From Pleurotus ostreatus/Saccharomyces cerevisiae fusant (lineage: Eukaryota > Opisthokonta): a DNA stretch of 64,000 bases. Position 1 is the first letter of the stretch, and each line of letters starts with the position of its first letter. The notes beneath the pieces are model-generated. The model saw only the letters and a program-made list of their open reading frames with translations. It did no database searches and was not told the origin of the DNA. Of this stretch, positions 1-10,705 are shown in pieces. The position numbers were made by a program, and so were the translations under genes. The DNA lies in NCBI GenBank assembly GCA_024196135.1, contig JAMQCK010000010.1:1-64000 (forward strand), written 5' to 3'.

Positions 1-866
1 AATGCGCTCGGCATCGCAGCGCAGCAGGATACCCTACAAGTCAGCCGCTCTACCGCCAGGAACCGCAGCAGGAAGCGTCAAGGATAAGGAGGAAATGCAT
101 GTGGAAACAGCTAAAGTTGGACTTTGACTCATAGATAGGGTTTGTGTCATGCCGATCGGTCTGGATTGCCGAGACGATCTCGCCGCCTCATATACCGAGC
201 TGTACATACGATTCAGGGACTCCCCCTGGCTGCCCCCATGCCCCCAGGCAGGAGATCCAACCATACCACCTACCATACCACACATCAATGACATGTTCCG
301 CGTTTGCAGCGCGTTAATCGTCATGGAATCTGGATCTTTGAGACGCTGCTAAGGAGCAGTAGAAGATCGGCATCCACGCTCTTGAAGTGCCCTAAGAAGC
401 CCTTGTAGCGCTGGATCAACATCACCTCACGTATCTGAGCTCTTGAAGTGCCCTAAGAAGCCCTTGTAGCGTCGGTTACACCCTGCAAACCTATCCGAGC
501 TCTTGAAGTGCCCTAAGAAGCCCTTGACGCTTTGGATAAAAACCTGAGAATACTTGCGGAGTTCTGAGCGCCACCTGCTCGCCCAAAGTCCTCTCGCATC
601 GATCTAGATCGTCTGAGGCTCTCCGCGGACCGCGAACAAGCCCATCAGCAACGTTCGAAGTCGCAGAACTATCCCCTAGCAATATAAATACATCGGACTC
701 GGTCGCCCTCCTAAGACGTCTCCAGTTGTATATTTGTGTGGTTGGGTTGTGGGTGGTGTGGATCATCTATCTAGACTGGAGCGTCTTTCTTAGGAGAGCG
801 TACGATCCCATCAGCTGTCAGCAGCGCATGCCGCGTCGAGCTATCTACTGACGACGGTCAATATAG
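1..866. other. intergenic, no supported gene
   Basis: No reading frame here resembles a known family or joins into a spliced gene. Only the tandem repeat at 378-530 stands out. The right edge abuts an orphan P450 3' end, so the stretch may be decayed gene-cluster DNA, but no earlier P450 exons are recognisable. Confidence 0.5.
378..530. repeat. three-copy tandem repeat, ~60-bp period
   Basis: A 33-nt core beginning gctcttgaagtgccctaag and ending agcccttg recurs at about 378, 439 and 499, so the period is 61 then 60 bp. The cores are almost identical (the third ends differently), while the ~27-nt spacers between them diverge. No coding frame runs through it. It looks like a minisatellite. Confidence 0.85.
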
Positions 867-1088
867 GCGAAGCGATCGGATGGATCAACAATCGAGCCTT
901 GTCGCGAGTGGGCCTCAGCCCTCATACAGTAAGTGACTTCGAATATCTTTTTGAAGACTCGGCGCTCATGTTGGAATCCCTGTCGCGTTTACAGAAACCC
1001 TAAGCACTTCAAGTGCGTGTTCACGCCTCGCAACGCAGAGGCGGTCGCGATTATCCGGTCGACTGAGATGGTGAACGAAGCCGTCTAA
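867..1088 (+). pseudogene. orphan 3' end of a cytochrome P450 (last two exons only)
   Basis: Two exons (867-928, 995-1088) match the last two exons of the P450 at 7279-9584 in length (62 and 94 nt), phase and splice sites. They encode AKRSDGSTIEPCREW and then NPKHFKCVF, ending in TAA. The 5' acceptor (atatag), the intron donor (gtaagt) and the acceptor (ttacag) all look usable. The heme-binding exon and everything before it are absent upstream. This is a truncated duplicate of the neighbouring cluster and cannot make a functional enzyme. The nucleotide match to the first P450 is clear but not perfect, so the duplication is not very recent. An assembly break is an alternative explanation. Confidence 0.8.
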
Positions 1089-2329
1089 TCTGGTACTCCA
1101 TCTGTCCCTCAGCGGTGTAGCCATCAAGTCGCGACGTGCTACTCTAGTCAATCCATCTTGCGCGGTGCGGAAACCTCAAGGTGACGAGCACTGCATTCTG
1201 CTTCCTGATGGTCGAGCGATCATCAGTGAAATGAAGTTCATCCATACGTATGCCATTTATATGACGAATGATATTCAGGATACGATTGAGCCTCGCCTGC
1301 CGCCGAATTGTGACGCTGCCACTGGGCGGTGGCTGAATTAAGCGTTGTTCCCGTGCTGCATCGGCGTATGCCGATGCTCGTTCGAGCCCAGCGCTATCCA
1401 TCGAACCACGGGCTCGCACGGTAGTTGGATGCATCGTACGGAACCGCGTAGCTACCCAACGTGCTTTGACTTGGGCATCATATGGATAAATAATTGGCTA
1501 GATACGTGGTCCTCTTTCATCGTAGAACTATCCGCGCCTTAACCCCAATCCACCGTCTTCTCGACCCTCGTCGATACTGAGTCATGCCTCTGATCTGGTA
1601 GCAGCGGCCCAGCTAATTGTCGATAGGTGGATGTCTCCCTCGGAGATATTGGAGCAGACTAGGGCCTCCTTGCGCAGATTCAGCAGCATACGCGAAGCCA
1701 GCACAACAGAGACGCTTTGAGACGGAAAGAAGTCAATTCATAGCACAGGAAGAGTCCACGCTCGTCATACCTAAGACCGATGGGGATGAATATCTCCCCA
1801 AAGTACGGCTACGAGAGGGCTTAGTCAGTGAAAATACATCCGGAAGAGAGGGTCTTACACCGAGTTTCTGTTGCACCGGATTAGCAGTATACTATAAGCA
1901 GTATGACCGTCGACCCACATAGTGCGATACCACGTTTGCCAAGGTGAACAGGGACGCAGTTCTTCAAAGCACCCGATGCCTGAGTCAGTGCAGCGTCGCG
2001 CGAAGATCGCGGACAGCGAACGCACCCAAAGTAAAGGGCACCTATCGTGTCTCATGAGTGGTTCGGCGTTGCTGGGCAGTCGTTCATAGCTTACCGTCTC
2101 GCAGAAGGAGATGTGTGAGTGGCATATGCGGGTCACGTATTGCTCCAAAGGTCTTGTACAACGTCATCGCAAAGACCGCGACGTCGTATGTCATGACCAC
2201 CAGCCAAAGTGTCGCTCGTTCTATGGGGGCAGGTGCGTCAGGATGGTGTGAAACTCTGTATGGGGGGTCGAACTTACTTCGCGCTCTGTCAGGTGTACTG
2301 GTCAGTCAGGGCCCTCCAAATGAAACCGG
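1089..2329. other. intergenic, no supported gene
   Basis: Only short frames are present, none recognisable and none joining into a spliced model on either strand. Decayed sequence is likely given the relics on both sides. Confidence 0.45.
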
Positions 2330-3064
2330 CGTGGAAGGAAGGGACAAAATCGAAATATTGACATACGAGGCAGTTAGTGTGAACAATCGGCAGTTCTGTT
2401 CGCCACTTTCGTACGTGTCGGTAGACTTGGCGTCTCGCGACGTCGTACTCTGCGGGGCTCCCGACATGAGATACAATCCAATGAGAAGCAACCAGACCTA
2501 CCAAGCAAGCAACTAAACCAGCAACGACGAATAGGACCATTCCGCATACAAGGCGCTTGTCGTGTCCGAACATAGCGTACACGCGCAGAGACACGGGTAC
2601 TGGCACATTATGATATGCAGTTTTACACTTGAAATATATACCACTCACCGATGACAATGATTGAGATCGTTGCTGTAGGCGCTGGCAAGTACTTCAAGTA
2701 CTCGAAGAGCCAGTCATGCTTCCAACTGCCGAAGAAGTAGGGTTCATCTTGAGTGTAGGCTCGTAAACGCGTTCGGTACTCACCCCTAGATCGTGCTTTA
2801 GTCTCGTGGAGCCCTCCTTCATTTGTTGGAACGCACCTCGACAGGGACAGCCCATAATCCCCCGACCGATACGTACGCCAACGTCAGGATGAACGAGGTG
2901 TAGCGAAAAAGAAGGAAGATATATGTGGCACGCTGTTTGGGGCGCTGCCACACATAAGCGATCTCCGACGCTGCGTGAAGGGCGCAGGCTCAGCGTAGAC
3001 CGAGTCCGCGCAAGTGGAGACGCGTATGCAGTGTGCAGATGTGGTCATAGATCAGGATTGCTAC
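2330..3064 (-). pseudogene. decayed DUF6533-family membrane protein
   Basis: Read right to left, the minus strand shows the family's usual landmarks in order: VAILIYDHICTL (about 3064-3030), SEIAYVWQRPKQRATYIF followed by a hydrophobic stretch (about 2972-2874), WLFEYLKYLP plus a hydrophobic segment (about 2710-2655), then LRVYAMFGHDKRL and a valine/leucine-rich membrane span (about 2600-2500). DUF6533 proteins are basidiomycete multi-pass membrane proteins of unknown function whose first helix carries a YDxxLTL-type motif. Here the donor after the first motif is not GT, no convincing start or C-terminal half is found, and the frames are broken. I read it as a pseudogene, though a badly sequenced real gene is possible. 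A second, better preserved member lies at 60411-62089. Confidence 0.5.
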
Positions 3065-5622
3065 CGGTAGTCCAATAGGTCGTCAGTGCTGGTCTCGTTA
3101 GAAGGCACGACGTACACATAGCGACCGTGTGCATGACACCGTTGAGGAAGCTAGGCCAGAGGAACGTCAGCAGAGTCGAACTCAAAGCTTAGCTTGAACT
3201 ATACCGACAGTGCGCGAGCGCAGGTGTTCTGCGCGACCGTGTCCATCGCGTATGTGAGGAAAAGCCCTTCGCTGTTCGTGAGGACCAATGCGCTGGAGCT
3301 ACGGTACCCAGTAGAATACTTATATCTCAGCGGCGCTTGAACGCGCGATGCTGAGCAGTCCAAATAGCCAGGTAGTACACCTTGGAACAATACTAATGAT
3401 AGTTAGAGTGAGATCCTCGACTTCGGAGGGAGGCCATGGCTCTCAACAAGAGATGGCATCGACGGGACACGGGGAAGCAGCAGGAGCGTATCTTTCGATC
3501 TTCGGCTTGTGCCCGCGCGACTGATACGAACGCGGGAACGACGTGATGAGGGAACACCATTGTATTGGATGCATCAGGCTACTGACAGGGACGTGATGCG
3601 TAGCGCGTATTTGCTGTAGGTATTGGGCAGTCGCGGGGAGATCTCGAAGGTAATGATGAAGACGATATTTTCGTAGCTTGATTACACGGCTGTCCTGACG
3701 GTCATGTCAAGGTCGATGAAGTGCGAGGTGCGGATGGAAAGGGACTTCGAAATCAGACACAGAAGCGGCAGCGCTCAATGAGCGACGCCACAAATCGTGA
3801 TGAGCGCGCCTTTGAGCGACGACCAGCGGTTGGATACTGCGCGCGGGCATACGGCGATGCCGAAGGTCACTGCAACACTTGCGGGCGCTGGGGCGCTGTA
3901 CGACGACCGTGGGGGAGATTGACGGGGTGTATGCCTTGATCGGCGGCGTCGCGGTGAAGGCGGTCGAGGAACATCGCTATCCCCTCGGCGAGCGACATGC
4001 GGGGTCAGGAAGGCTAGGTGCGACTTCCTCGTCGAAGGGCGCGACGCGGAGGGAGCCTCCAGCCATAGGCCTCATGTTGACAACAGTGGGCGTCCCACGG
4101 AAGGCCGGAAGGCATCGATGCGGCGAGCCTCCCGTCGTTGATCTACAGCAAGTACGCTGGTCGGCTAGCGCGACGCGACGAAAAGGCGGATGGGTCCTGA
4201 GGGCCTTCCTGCGCCGCAGGTGGCGGGAAGATGACGAAGACCTCGGTGTTGAGGGCGTCGAAGACCTCGAGGTCGGAGGTGGCGTAGACCTTGATGTGGA
4301 GGGTGTCGAGGACCGTCGCGTCGGAAATATGGTCTATCGAGGTCGATAGCGAGCGGGGAGCGTTATGGCTGCGCTTTGGAGGCGCCGCGCCAGGTCCGTC
4401 TGCGCTTGAGAGCAGGAGGGCAGGAGAGCTCGGTGTCCGTCACGAAAGGGATGCTCGCGCTGAACGCGGCGGTCGATCGCGATGGGTCTTCGCCGTGTCT
4501 CGAGCTGGTATGCAAGTCGAGCGTTGATCTTGGGCGGCCAGGAGGGAGAGAGGACCAGCGCGATGACTCATGCGTGCGTGATGGTTGGTTCGGAGGCGCT
4601 ACTTCCGACGCTTGGGGGGCCTGTGGTGTTGCGCAGGCTTGTCGGAGAAGTGTGTACGCGTAGGCAGGTTGGGGCTCCGGTCCTCCGTGGTTTGGACAAT
4701 CGCAAATGCATTCCTGTCGCCTAGAGGGTCGTGGGGCGTGTCCATAGCCTCTGACAGACGGGGCCGGTCGTACGGCTGAATGACCGCCTCGAGACGCGTG
4801 CTGACCACTGGCAGAGGATCTTCAGCAGGTATACAGACGACCTCTGGGGCGCCACGCACGTCTGTTCTTCCTCTCCTCGCTTCAAGCTTCATGCGACCCT
4901 CATCCTCCTTTTGCAGGACGCTCAGCGTGGCTGCCATTCACGCCTTCCCCGGAAGAGCTGCGCGGTCGTTTTCCGTCGCAGAGCATCGTTGCAAAGGCAA
5001 AGTTAAGAGAAGTAGTAGTGTCGACGGAGCGAAGATGTGCGGAGGAAGGGTGAGGGGGCCGTGAAGGCGATGATCGTGGTCAGGGAGGAAGGCAGGTGTA
5101 CGGCGGGCCGCCGCGACGCAGGTTTGATCACACCGCCATGAGCTCTCAATCCTACGCTTCGAACCTTTCACGATCTGCGGCCCTGCATGAGACGTATATC
5201 GACCTGACCTTACCTCGAGCGCGCCCCCTGCAATCAGGATCTCTCCTCAATAAACTTCAACTTGCTCAGACGTTATGCGGGAAACGCAGGAGATGCATCA
5301 AGAACAAGAGATGGTCTGGCGCTAGAATCACCCAAGAGATGGCTCGCTGTCCCGCGCGCACTAGTCAAGGATTGATATCATGTCGTTCATCGACCTGCTA
5401 TGTCATGAACACCCGTACGAACAACTTCCCTGAGCCGATCCGCTCGAGAGCATTGAGCGAAGCACCTTCTGTCTGGCCTGACTGTTATTCAAGCCATCCC
5501 ATCTGTCATGTTCGTACGCGTCTCAGGGAACCCATCGCAAGCCCTCAACATACACGGTAGGTACATAAGGTGCAGCGCTTCCACCCATCCGCAGGTCTCG
5601 TCGAACGCCTCGAACGCCCGCG
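3065..5622. other. 2.5-kb stretch without a supportable gene
   Basis: At 3199-3390 a minus-strand frame faintly resembles the C-terminal part of a basidiomycete membrane protein. Between about 3720 and 5170 the minus strand has several coding-like short frames, such as 4599-4937 (112 residues, charged, ending PPKRRK) and a piece near 4170-4340 reading VFDALNTEVFVIFPPP. I could not join them into one model and recognise no family. A decayed or unusual gene on the minus strand is possible. Confidence 0.35.
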
Positions 5623-7002
5623 ATGGAGAACCCTTTACTCACGATCTACACTCGTATTTGGCATGATCACCTTGTCAGCGCCATGCTGCTGGCGCTCCTC
5701 TACGGTAAGATGCTTTCTTCTACTGTGCGAACTCAAGGCTGATTCTGCGCAGGCATCCATTTCGCACTGTACGTCGCTGCCGTCTCCGCAATTTCGTGAG
5801 TCTCCCTCCTCGCAAAGTGAAGCAATTCGCGCCTCATCCAACTCCATGCAGACGACGCGATGTCGGTCGCTACTTCGTCGGTGGCATGACCACCCTGCTT
5901 TTCGTCGCTTCCACGATCTGGTTCGCCGTCAACATCAGAGTCGAAGTCTTGGGCGCCCTCGCACCTTTCCGAGTCGACGCTATTACCAGCCTCGTCCGAC
6001 GCATCGCCGGTCCCTTGCTTGTCCTGGCGCGAATTAATGTAAGCGCGTGCGAGCCATGGCGACGCTTAAGCTGACCACTTCACCATAGCACATCTCCTCG
6101 GACGTCATAGTCGTGTGGCGCGCATGGGTCCTCTGGCCTGATAGCAAAGCTGTTCGATTGTCCCTCGTTTTTGCTATCCTCGGTACTATAGGTATGCCCT
6201 CTTGTTCCGTCTGCGCGTGTAGCTTCTCATCATTCTGCTTTTCAGCGGGAAGCGTCGTGGACTTCGCCTACTCCTACTCGAAGTATGGCGTCGCCGCGTA
6301 CTCGTGGAACCTCCCCAACAGACGCGCCAACTACCTCCGCGCCTTCACCTCCATCGTCCCCGTACTCCTCACCAACGTACTCGTCACAGCGCTTGTCGGC
6401 GTCAAAGTATGGTATGCGAGCTCCCGCGCCTTCCCCCCTTACCACGCCCACTAACATCGTGCAGGACCTACCGACGCAGCATCAAGCCCGCCCTCGGCCG
6501 CGCGTCGCAGACCCGCGTGGAGAAGATCATGGTACTTCTCGTCGAGTCTGGCGGCGTATACAGCTGCATATGGGTGCGTGTACGCCTCCCGGACTCAGGT
6601 CGGCGAGTCTAATAGTAACGCTCTTCCAGCTAGCCTATCTCGTCATCACCCTCGCGGACGTCGCCGGTGTCTTCCACTCGAACCTCACGTACATGGGACC
6701 CGCCGGCATGTTGGGTACGCTCATGCCGGCGATAGCGGTGCGTTCGGGGCTTGGCTTCTTTGTATGCCTGAAGTCCGCTGAATGTTCGCAACAAGGGAGT
6801 GTACCCTACGCTGGTGGTGCTTCTATCGACCACGCAGAGTTCACCGACGTGCTATGTCCCTACCAACTTGGTCAGCAACGTCTCCGCCCCCGACGGCACT
6901 GCCTACGCGAGCGGTTCCTCGTCTAAGAACGGAGTATCGCTGGCGAAGAAGGAGTCCCCCTACGAAGTTTCTCTGCACGGAACTTCGTTATCAATGAAAT
7001 AG
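5623..7002 (+). CDS. seven-transmembrane protein, uncharacterised basidiomycete family
   Basis: Eight exons join in phase to a 334-residue protein: 5623-5704, 5753-5795, 5852-6038, 6089-6191, 6246-6411, 6465-6573, 6630-6737, 6796-7002. All introns are GT-AG and about 50-60 nt. The product has about seven hydrophobic spans. Landmarks are VVWRAWVLWP after the third span, a short loop before the long fifth span, VEKIMVLLVESGGVYSC, and GVYPTLVVLL just before a serine-rich polar C-terminal tail. I recognise this layout from unnamed Agaricomycete membrane proteins; it is not a confirmed receptor, and no ligand or pathway can be inferred. The start is the first ATG that opens into a membrane span in frame with exon 2. 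It lies 276 bp upstream of the first P450 on the same strand. Its last intron begins GTGCGTTC and is needed to restore the family end. Confidence 0.75.
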
Positions 7003-7217
7003 CTTCGCCGCGCTTGTAGCGGGGCGATTCCTGTCGATATGAGATATTCAGGTAAGTGGGGGTGAGAGCGCTATAATCGCCAGCTAATGACGACTCCACA
7101 GATAGAAGTCTGTACCGTACGTAGAGGGGCAATGAACCATTATTTCTTCTCTCCCTTACGTCTCGAGTCGCGCTTCAATTGCAGATGCGGCGTAACGTCG
7201 TCCTTGTAAGTAGTAGA

Positions 7218-7223
7218 TATAAG
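7218..7223 (+). promoter_or_regulatory. TATA-like box of the first P450
   Basis: TATAAG lies 61 nt upstream of the ATG at 7279. The third P450 of the array has TATAAG at 69 nt upstream of its ATG, so the position is conserved. Confidence 0.5.
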
Positions 7224-7278
7224 ACCCTTCGGGATGCATGACGCTGTCTCGTCGTCCTGAACTGACCTTACGCATACC

Positions 7279-9584
7279 ATGACGCTCGCGACCCTGTTTG
7301 CTATCACCGTAACCTTCGCCTGCGTGGCATACGCCATCCGCCACCGCCGCTGCCATCGTGCCCCCCTTCCTCCAGGACCTAAGGGGTGGCCGATTATTGG
7401 TAACCTGCTCGACATTCCTTCGACTTACGAGTGGGAGAAGTACATGGAATGGGCGAGAGAACTTCGTGAGCTCTAATCAGTTCCCTGTTAGCTGTCGATA
7501 CTGAGCGCATGCAGGGACGGATATACTTCATATAGATGCGGCTGGTACATCGATTTTTATTTTGGACTCCTACGAAGCGTGCTGCGACTTGCTGGCGCAG
7601 CGGGCCCAGTACTACTCCGATCGGTAAGCTTAGGGTTTACGGTGTTGAATCAACCGTCTACGCGTGGCCTCGTTCTGACGGAATATCCCTATAGGCCAGC
7701 ATTTCCTATGACCATCGACCTTATGGGAATGGACTTCAACTTCGCCTTCATACCATACGGTAAATTCAAGTCCATGCTTGATGATCCGTGGTGCTAACGA
7801 GCGTATTTGCGCCATAGGAGAAGGATGGTAGGGGGCTCTATGGGCTCGTACTGGCTAGACTAGCTCACACACCGACAGGCGCGCTCGGCGGCGTATCGCC
7901 CACGAATCACTACACGGGAAAGCCTCCATCAACGTCCGGCCCCTCGAGCTCAAGTCAGCCCATACATTCCTTCGCAACATGCTCGACGCCGGCGAAGACG
8001 ACCTAGAAGCAGAGATCAGGCTGTACGTCCCGCACACCGCCACGAGACGAGTAGCACACTCACGTTTCCTAGGATGACCGGGCGCCTCGTCGTGTCGGCT
8101 GCGTATGGCATCGATGTTCGCAGCAAAGAGGATCCGCACATCGTGGAGGCGGAGATGCTGATGCGCAGGCTTATGAGCTCAGCGGCGCCGGGTGCCTATC
8201 TTGTGAACAGCATTTCTGCTTTAAAATACGTGCCGGAGTGGATGCCTGGTGCGTCGCTTGGAGTGATTGATCTCGTTCTACACTGAAAGGTTTTCTAGGT
8301 GCGAATTTCCAGGCCGAAGCTCGGGAGTGGCGTGACCGGGCACAAGAGATTGTAGACCGGCCCTTCAACTTGGTCAAACAAAGCATGGTGCGTAGGCGTT
8401 GCCAACCCAGGAGCTTCACCCTAGCTCATGTTGGATCACAGGCAGATGGGAACTCGCAGACGCCGTCGTTTGTCGCCCGCTCCCTGAAGAAGGGTGGTGA
8501 AGACCGGGCTGTCCGTGACGCGGCGGCTACGATGTACAATGGCGGCACGGATACGGTGAGTCCTAGGTTTCTTTTATCATACGACTCCATATCACGACTT
8601 CTAACTGACGCTGCCTACAGACCGTGGTGACGATTCTCAACTTTGTGCTGGCCATGCTCGACAACCCATCCATGCAACGTCGCGCGCAGCGCGATCTAGA
8701 CGCCGTACTAGGCCCTTTGCGAGGAGCAGACGGCGAACTCGGACGACTTCCGGTATTCGACGACGAAGAGCGGCTCCCCTACATCACGGCGCTCGCGCGC
8801 GAAAGCTCTCGCTACCGACCTGTTCTACCGATGGTGCGTCTCCTCGCTCGCTCGCAACGAACCTCCGTCGTTGATTTCTCGTCGTCAGTCCATCCCACAC
8901 GCCTACAACGGCGAGGAGCCTGATATTTATAAAGGCTACGCTATACCCTGCGGCTCGATCGTCATCCCCAACGTCTGGCTAGTATCAGTGACTTCTGCAG
9001 CTAGTCCCTTGCTCAAATGGCCCCGCAGGTCTATGGCGCATGACGAGAAGGCCTACCCCGACCCCTATGCCTTCAAGCCCGAGCGTTACCTCGATGCGGA
9101 CGGCAAGCTCGACCCGAACGTCCGCGACCCTGCGAAAATAATCTTCGGGGTGAGCACTATTCTCGTCGTACGGGACTGCACGGCGCTCACATCGAGCTCG
9201 TAAATTCCTGTACAGTTCGGCCGGCGGAACTGCATCGGGCGCCACGTAGCCTACTCCACGCTGTGGATCACCATCGCATCCATCTTGCGCGTGTACAACA
9301 TGGACAAGGTGTGTCGCTCTTTCTCGCGGCGCATGTTGTGGCCCTGTTGGCTGACGTTTAGCGGTAGGCGAAGCGCTCGGATGGATCGGTTATCGAGCCT
9401 TGCCGTGAATGGGTGTCAGCCCTCATTCAGTACGTGATCTTCAATGTTTCCCAATAAGTCCAGCGCCTACATCATCGTATCGTGTCGCAGAAACCCCAAG
9501 CACTTCAAGTGCGTCTTTACGCCTCGCAGCGCGGATGCGGTCGCAGTGCTTCGAGCTACTGAGGTAGCCAGCGAAAATGTCTAA
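7279..9584 (+). CDS. cytochrome P450 (array copy 1)
   Basis: A microsomal heme monooxygenase of 521 residues. Exons: 7279-7465, 7515-7623, 7695-7759, 7818-7827, 7879-8022, 8073-8248, 8299-8387, 8442-8555, 8621-8833, 8889-8977, 9029-9149, 9216-9308, 9368-9429, 9491-9584. It has an N-terminal membrane anchor (about residues 2-20), the PLPPGPKGWPIIGN hinge, an I-helix NGGTDTT (residues 293-299), ExxR as ESSR (359-362), FKPERYL, and the heme loop FGFGRRNCIGR with the cysteine at about 445. Databases often label such proteins O-methylsterigmatocystin oxidoreductase-like; the substrate is unknown. Exon 4 is only 10 nt (GEGW). The intron after exon 10 has GC (8978-8979) instead of GT, while the AG acceptor and phase are normal; splicing at the GT six bases downstream would bring a stop. 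GC-AG introns can splice, so it may be functional. Two direct paralogues follow downstream. Confidence 0.88.
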
Positions 9585-10321
9585 TTAAGACAACTCCTGC
9601 CCTGTATCGGCGTAGTAGGTGGCGTGCATTTTGTTCAAACACCCGTAACTATATATTGGAGTACACATGAAGCAGTAATGCAGGCGGCGAGAAGGACGTC
9701 GAGCGCATCATATGCGAAGCGTGCGACGTTGGAGCAGGGCTCCCAAGTACCACTTCAAGCGCGGGCATGAAGACGGATAGCGAAGGCAAGCAGTAGGTGC
9801 GCGGTTGCGGAGGATCAGTGACAGCAGTCTTCAAGACCGTCGACGTCGGAGGATCAGATGCAGGAGTTCCGAGTGTACAGCCTCCAAAGATTGCCCCTGC
9901 TGAGGATCCGCGGGAGGGCTTGCTCGACAAAATGCCTGCGCATTGCCTTGCCCCGGACGCCGGGTCGCAGGCGAAGCAAAACAGTGAAGTCAATCTACTT
10001 AGGAGATGAGGAGCTAGAAGCGAGAAAGCATACACGACGTCGAGCAGATTCCCATAGAGTTCGGCGGCGACCCTCATTGACGCTACCGTTGCTCAGCGCT
10101 CAGCTCTGAGTCGGCATGAGCGTTCGATTCAAGACTCGCGTCCGTAATCTTCTCACGCCTGCCATCATAAGGTCCGCCTTTGGCTTGATCAATTTCCGCA
10201 CGACCTTATCTCCGACCCATTTGGCGTACTGTTTCTTACCTATTCATCCGGCGCGGTAGTGCGCAGGCTATCTCCGTGCAAAACTACTTCTTGAGTATAC
10301 ACGGCCACAGAGACCATCATC
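9585..10321. other. intergenic between P450 copy 1 and tRNA
   Basis: A 142-codon minus-strand frame (10077-9649) is open but matches nothing I know and has no spliced continuation. I see no promoter or repeat of note. Confidence 0.4.
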
Positions 10322-10400
10322 GGCCGCCTGGCGTAATGGCAACGCGTCTGACTACGATTCGGTAATCAGGAGATTGCAGGTTCGACCCCTGCGGTGGTCA
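10322..10400 (+). tRNA. tRNA-Arg (ACG), with a 7-nt intron
   Basis: A complete cloverleaf can be drawn. The acceptor stem GGCCGCC pairs with GGTGGTC (two G-U pairs) with discriminator A. The D arm is GCG..CGC around TAATGGCAA. The anticodon stem TCTGA pairs with TCAGG, the variable loop is AGATT, and the T arm is GCAGG-TTCGACC-CCTGC. The anticodon loop is 14 nt rather than 7. The simplest reading is loop CTACGA plus A with a 7-nt intron (TTCGGTA) after position 37, giving anticodon ACG, hence arginine with wobble inosine. Another intron placement would change the anticodon, so the identity is less certain than the gene. CCA is not encoded, as is usual in eukaryotes. Confidence 0.85.
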
Positions 10401-10428
10401 TGTCGAATAAACTGTATCAATATTCAAC

Positions 10429-10433
10429 TTTTT
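10429..10433 (+). terminator. RNA polymerase III terminator
   Basis: A run of five T on the sense strand, 29 nt after the tRNA, fits a pol III stop signal. Confidence 0.6.
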
Positions 10434-10705
10434 CTCGCTCCAGACGATGCGCAGAAGCAGTCGATTCCCTATCTATGGTACGCCGGCGGCATGGCCGGTG
10501 CCGGCTCTTTCGACTTGCAATCCTTTCCTGCAAGGGAAACGTCAAGGCTCATAACACGCCCCGCCCAAGCCATGCACCGCCCACTGTTTCCCTTGAACCT
10601 ACTCTATTCAGCTTGCAATCCGTGCTTTCAGTTTTTGAACTCGTATATTTGCTCCCTAATCCTCTCAATCATGATCCCTATTCTCTCGAATGTGTTTGCC
10701 GATCC

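Noticed and set aside
378..530. Possible CRISPR array
   Set aside because: Only three units, eukaryotic nuclear context and no cas genes; the pattern is a minisatellite.
9649..10077. 142-codon minus-strand frame after P450 copy 1
   Set aside because: No homology recognised, no splicing partner, and composition not convincing.
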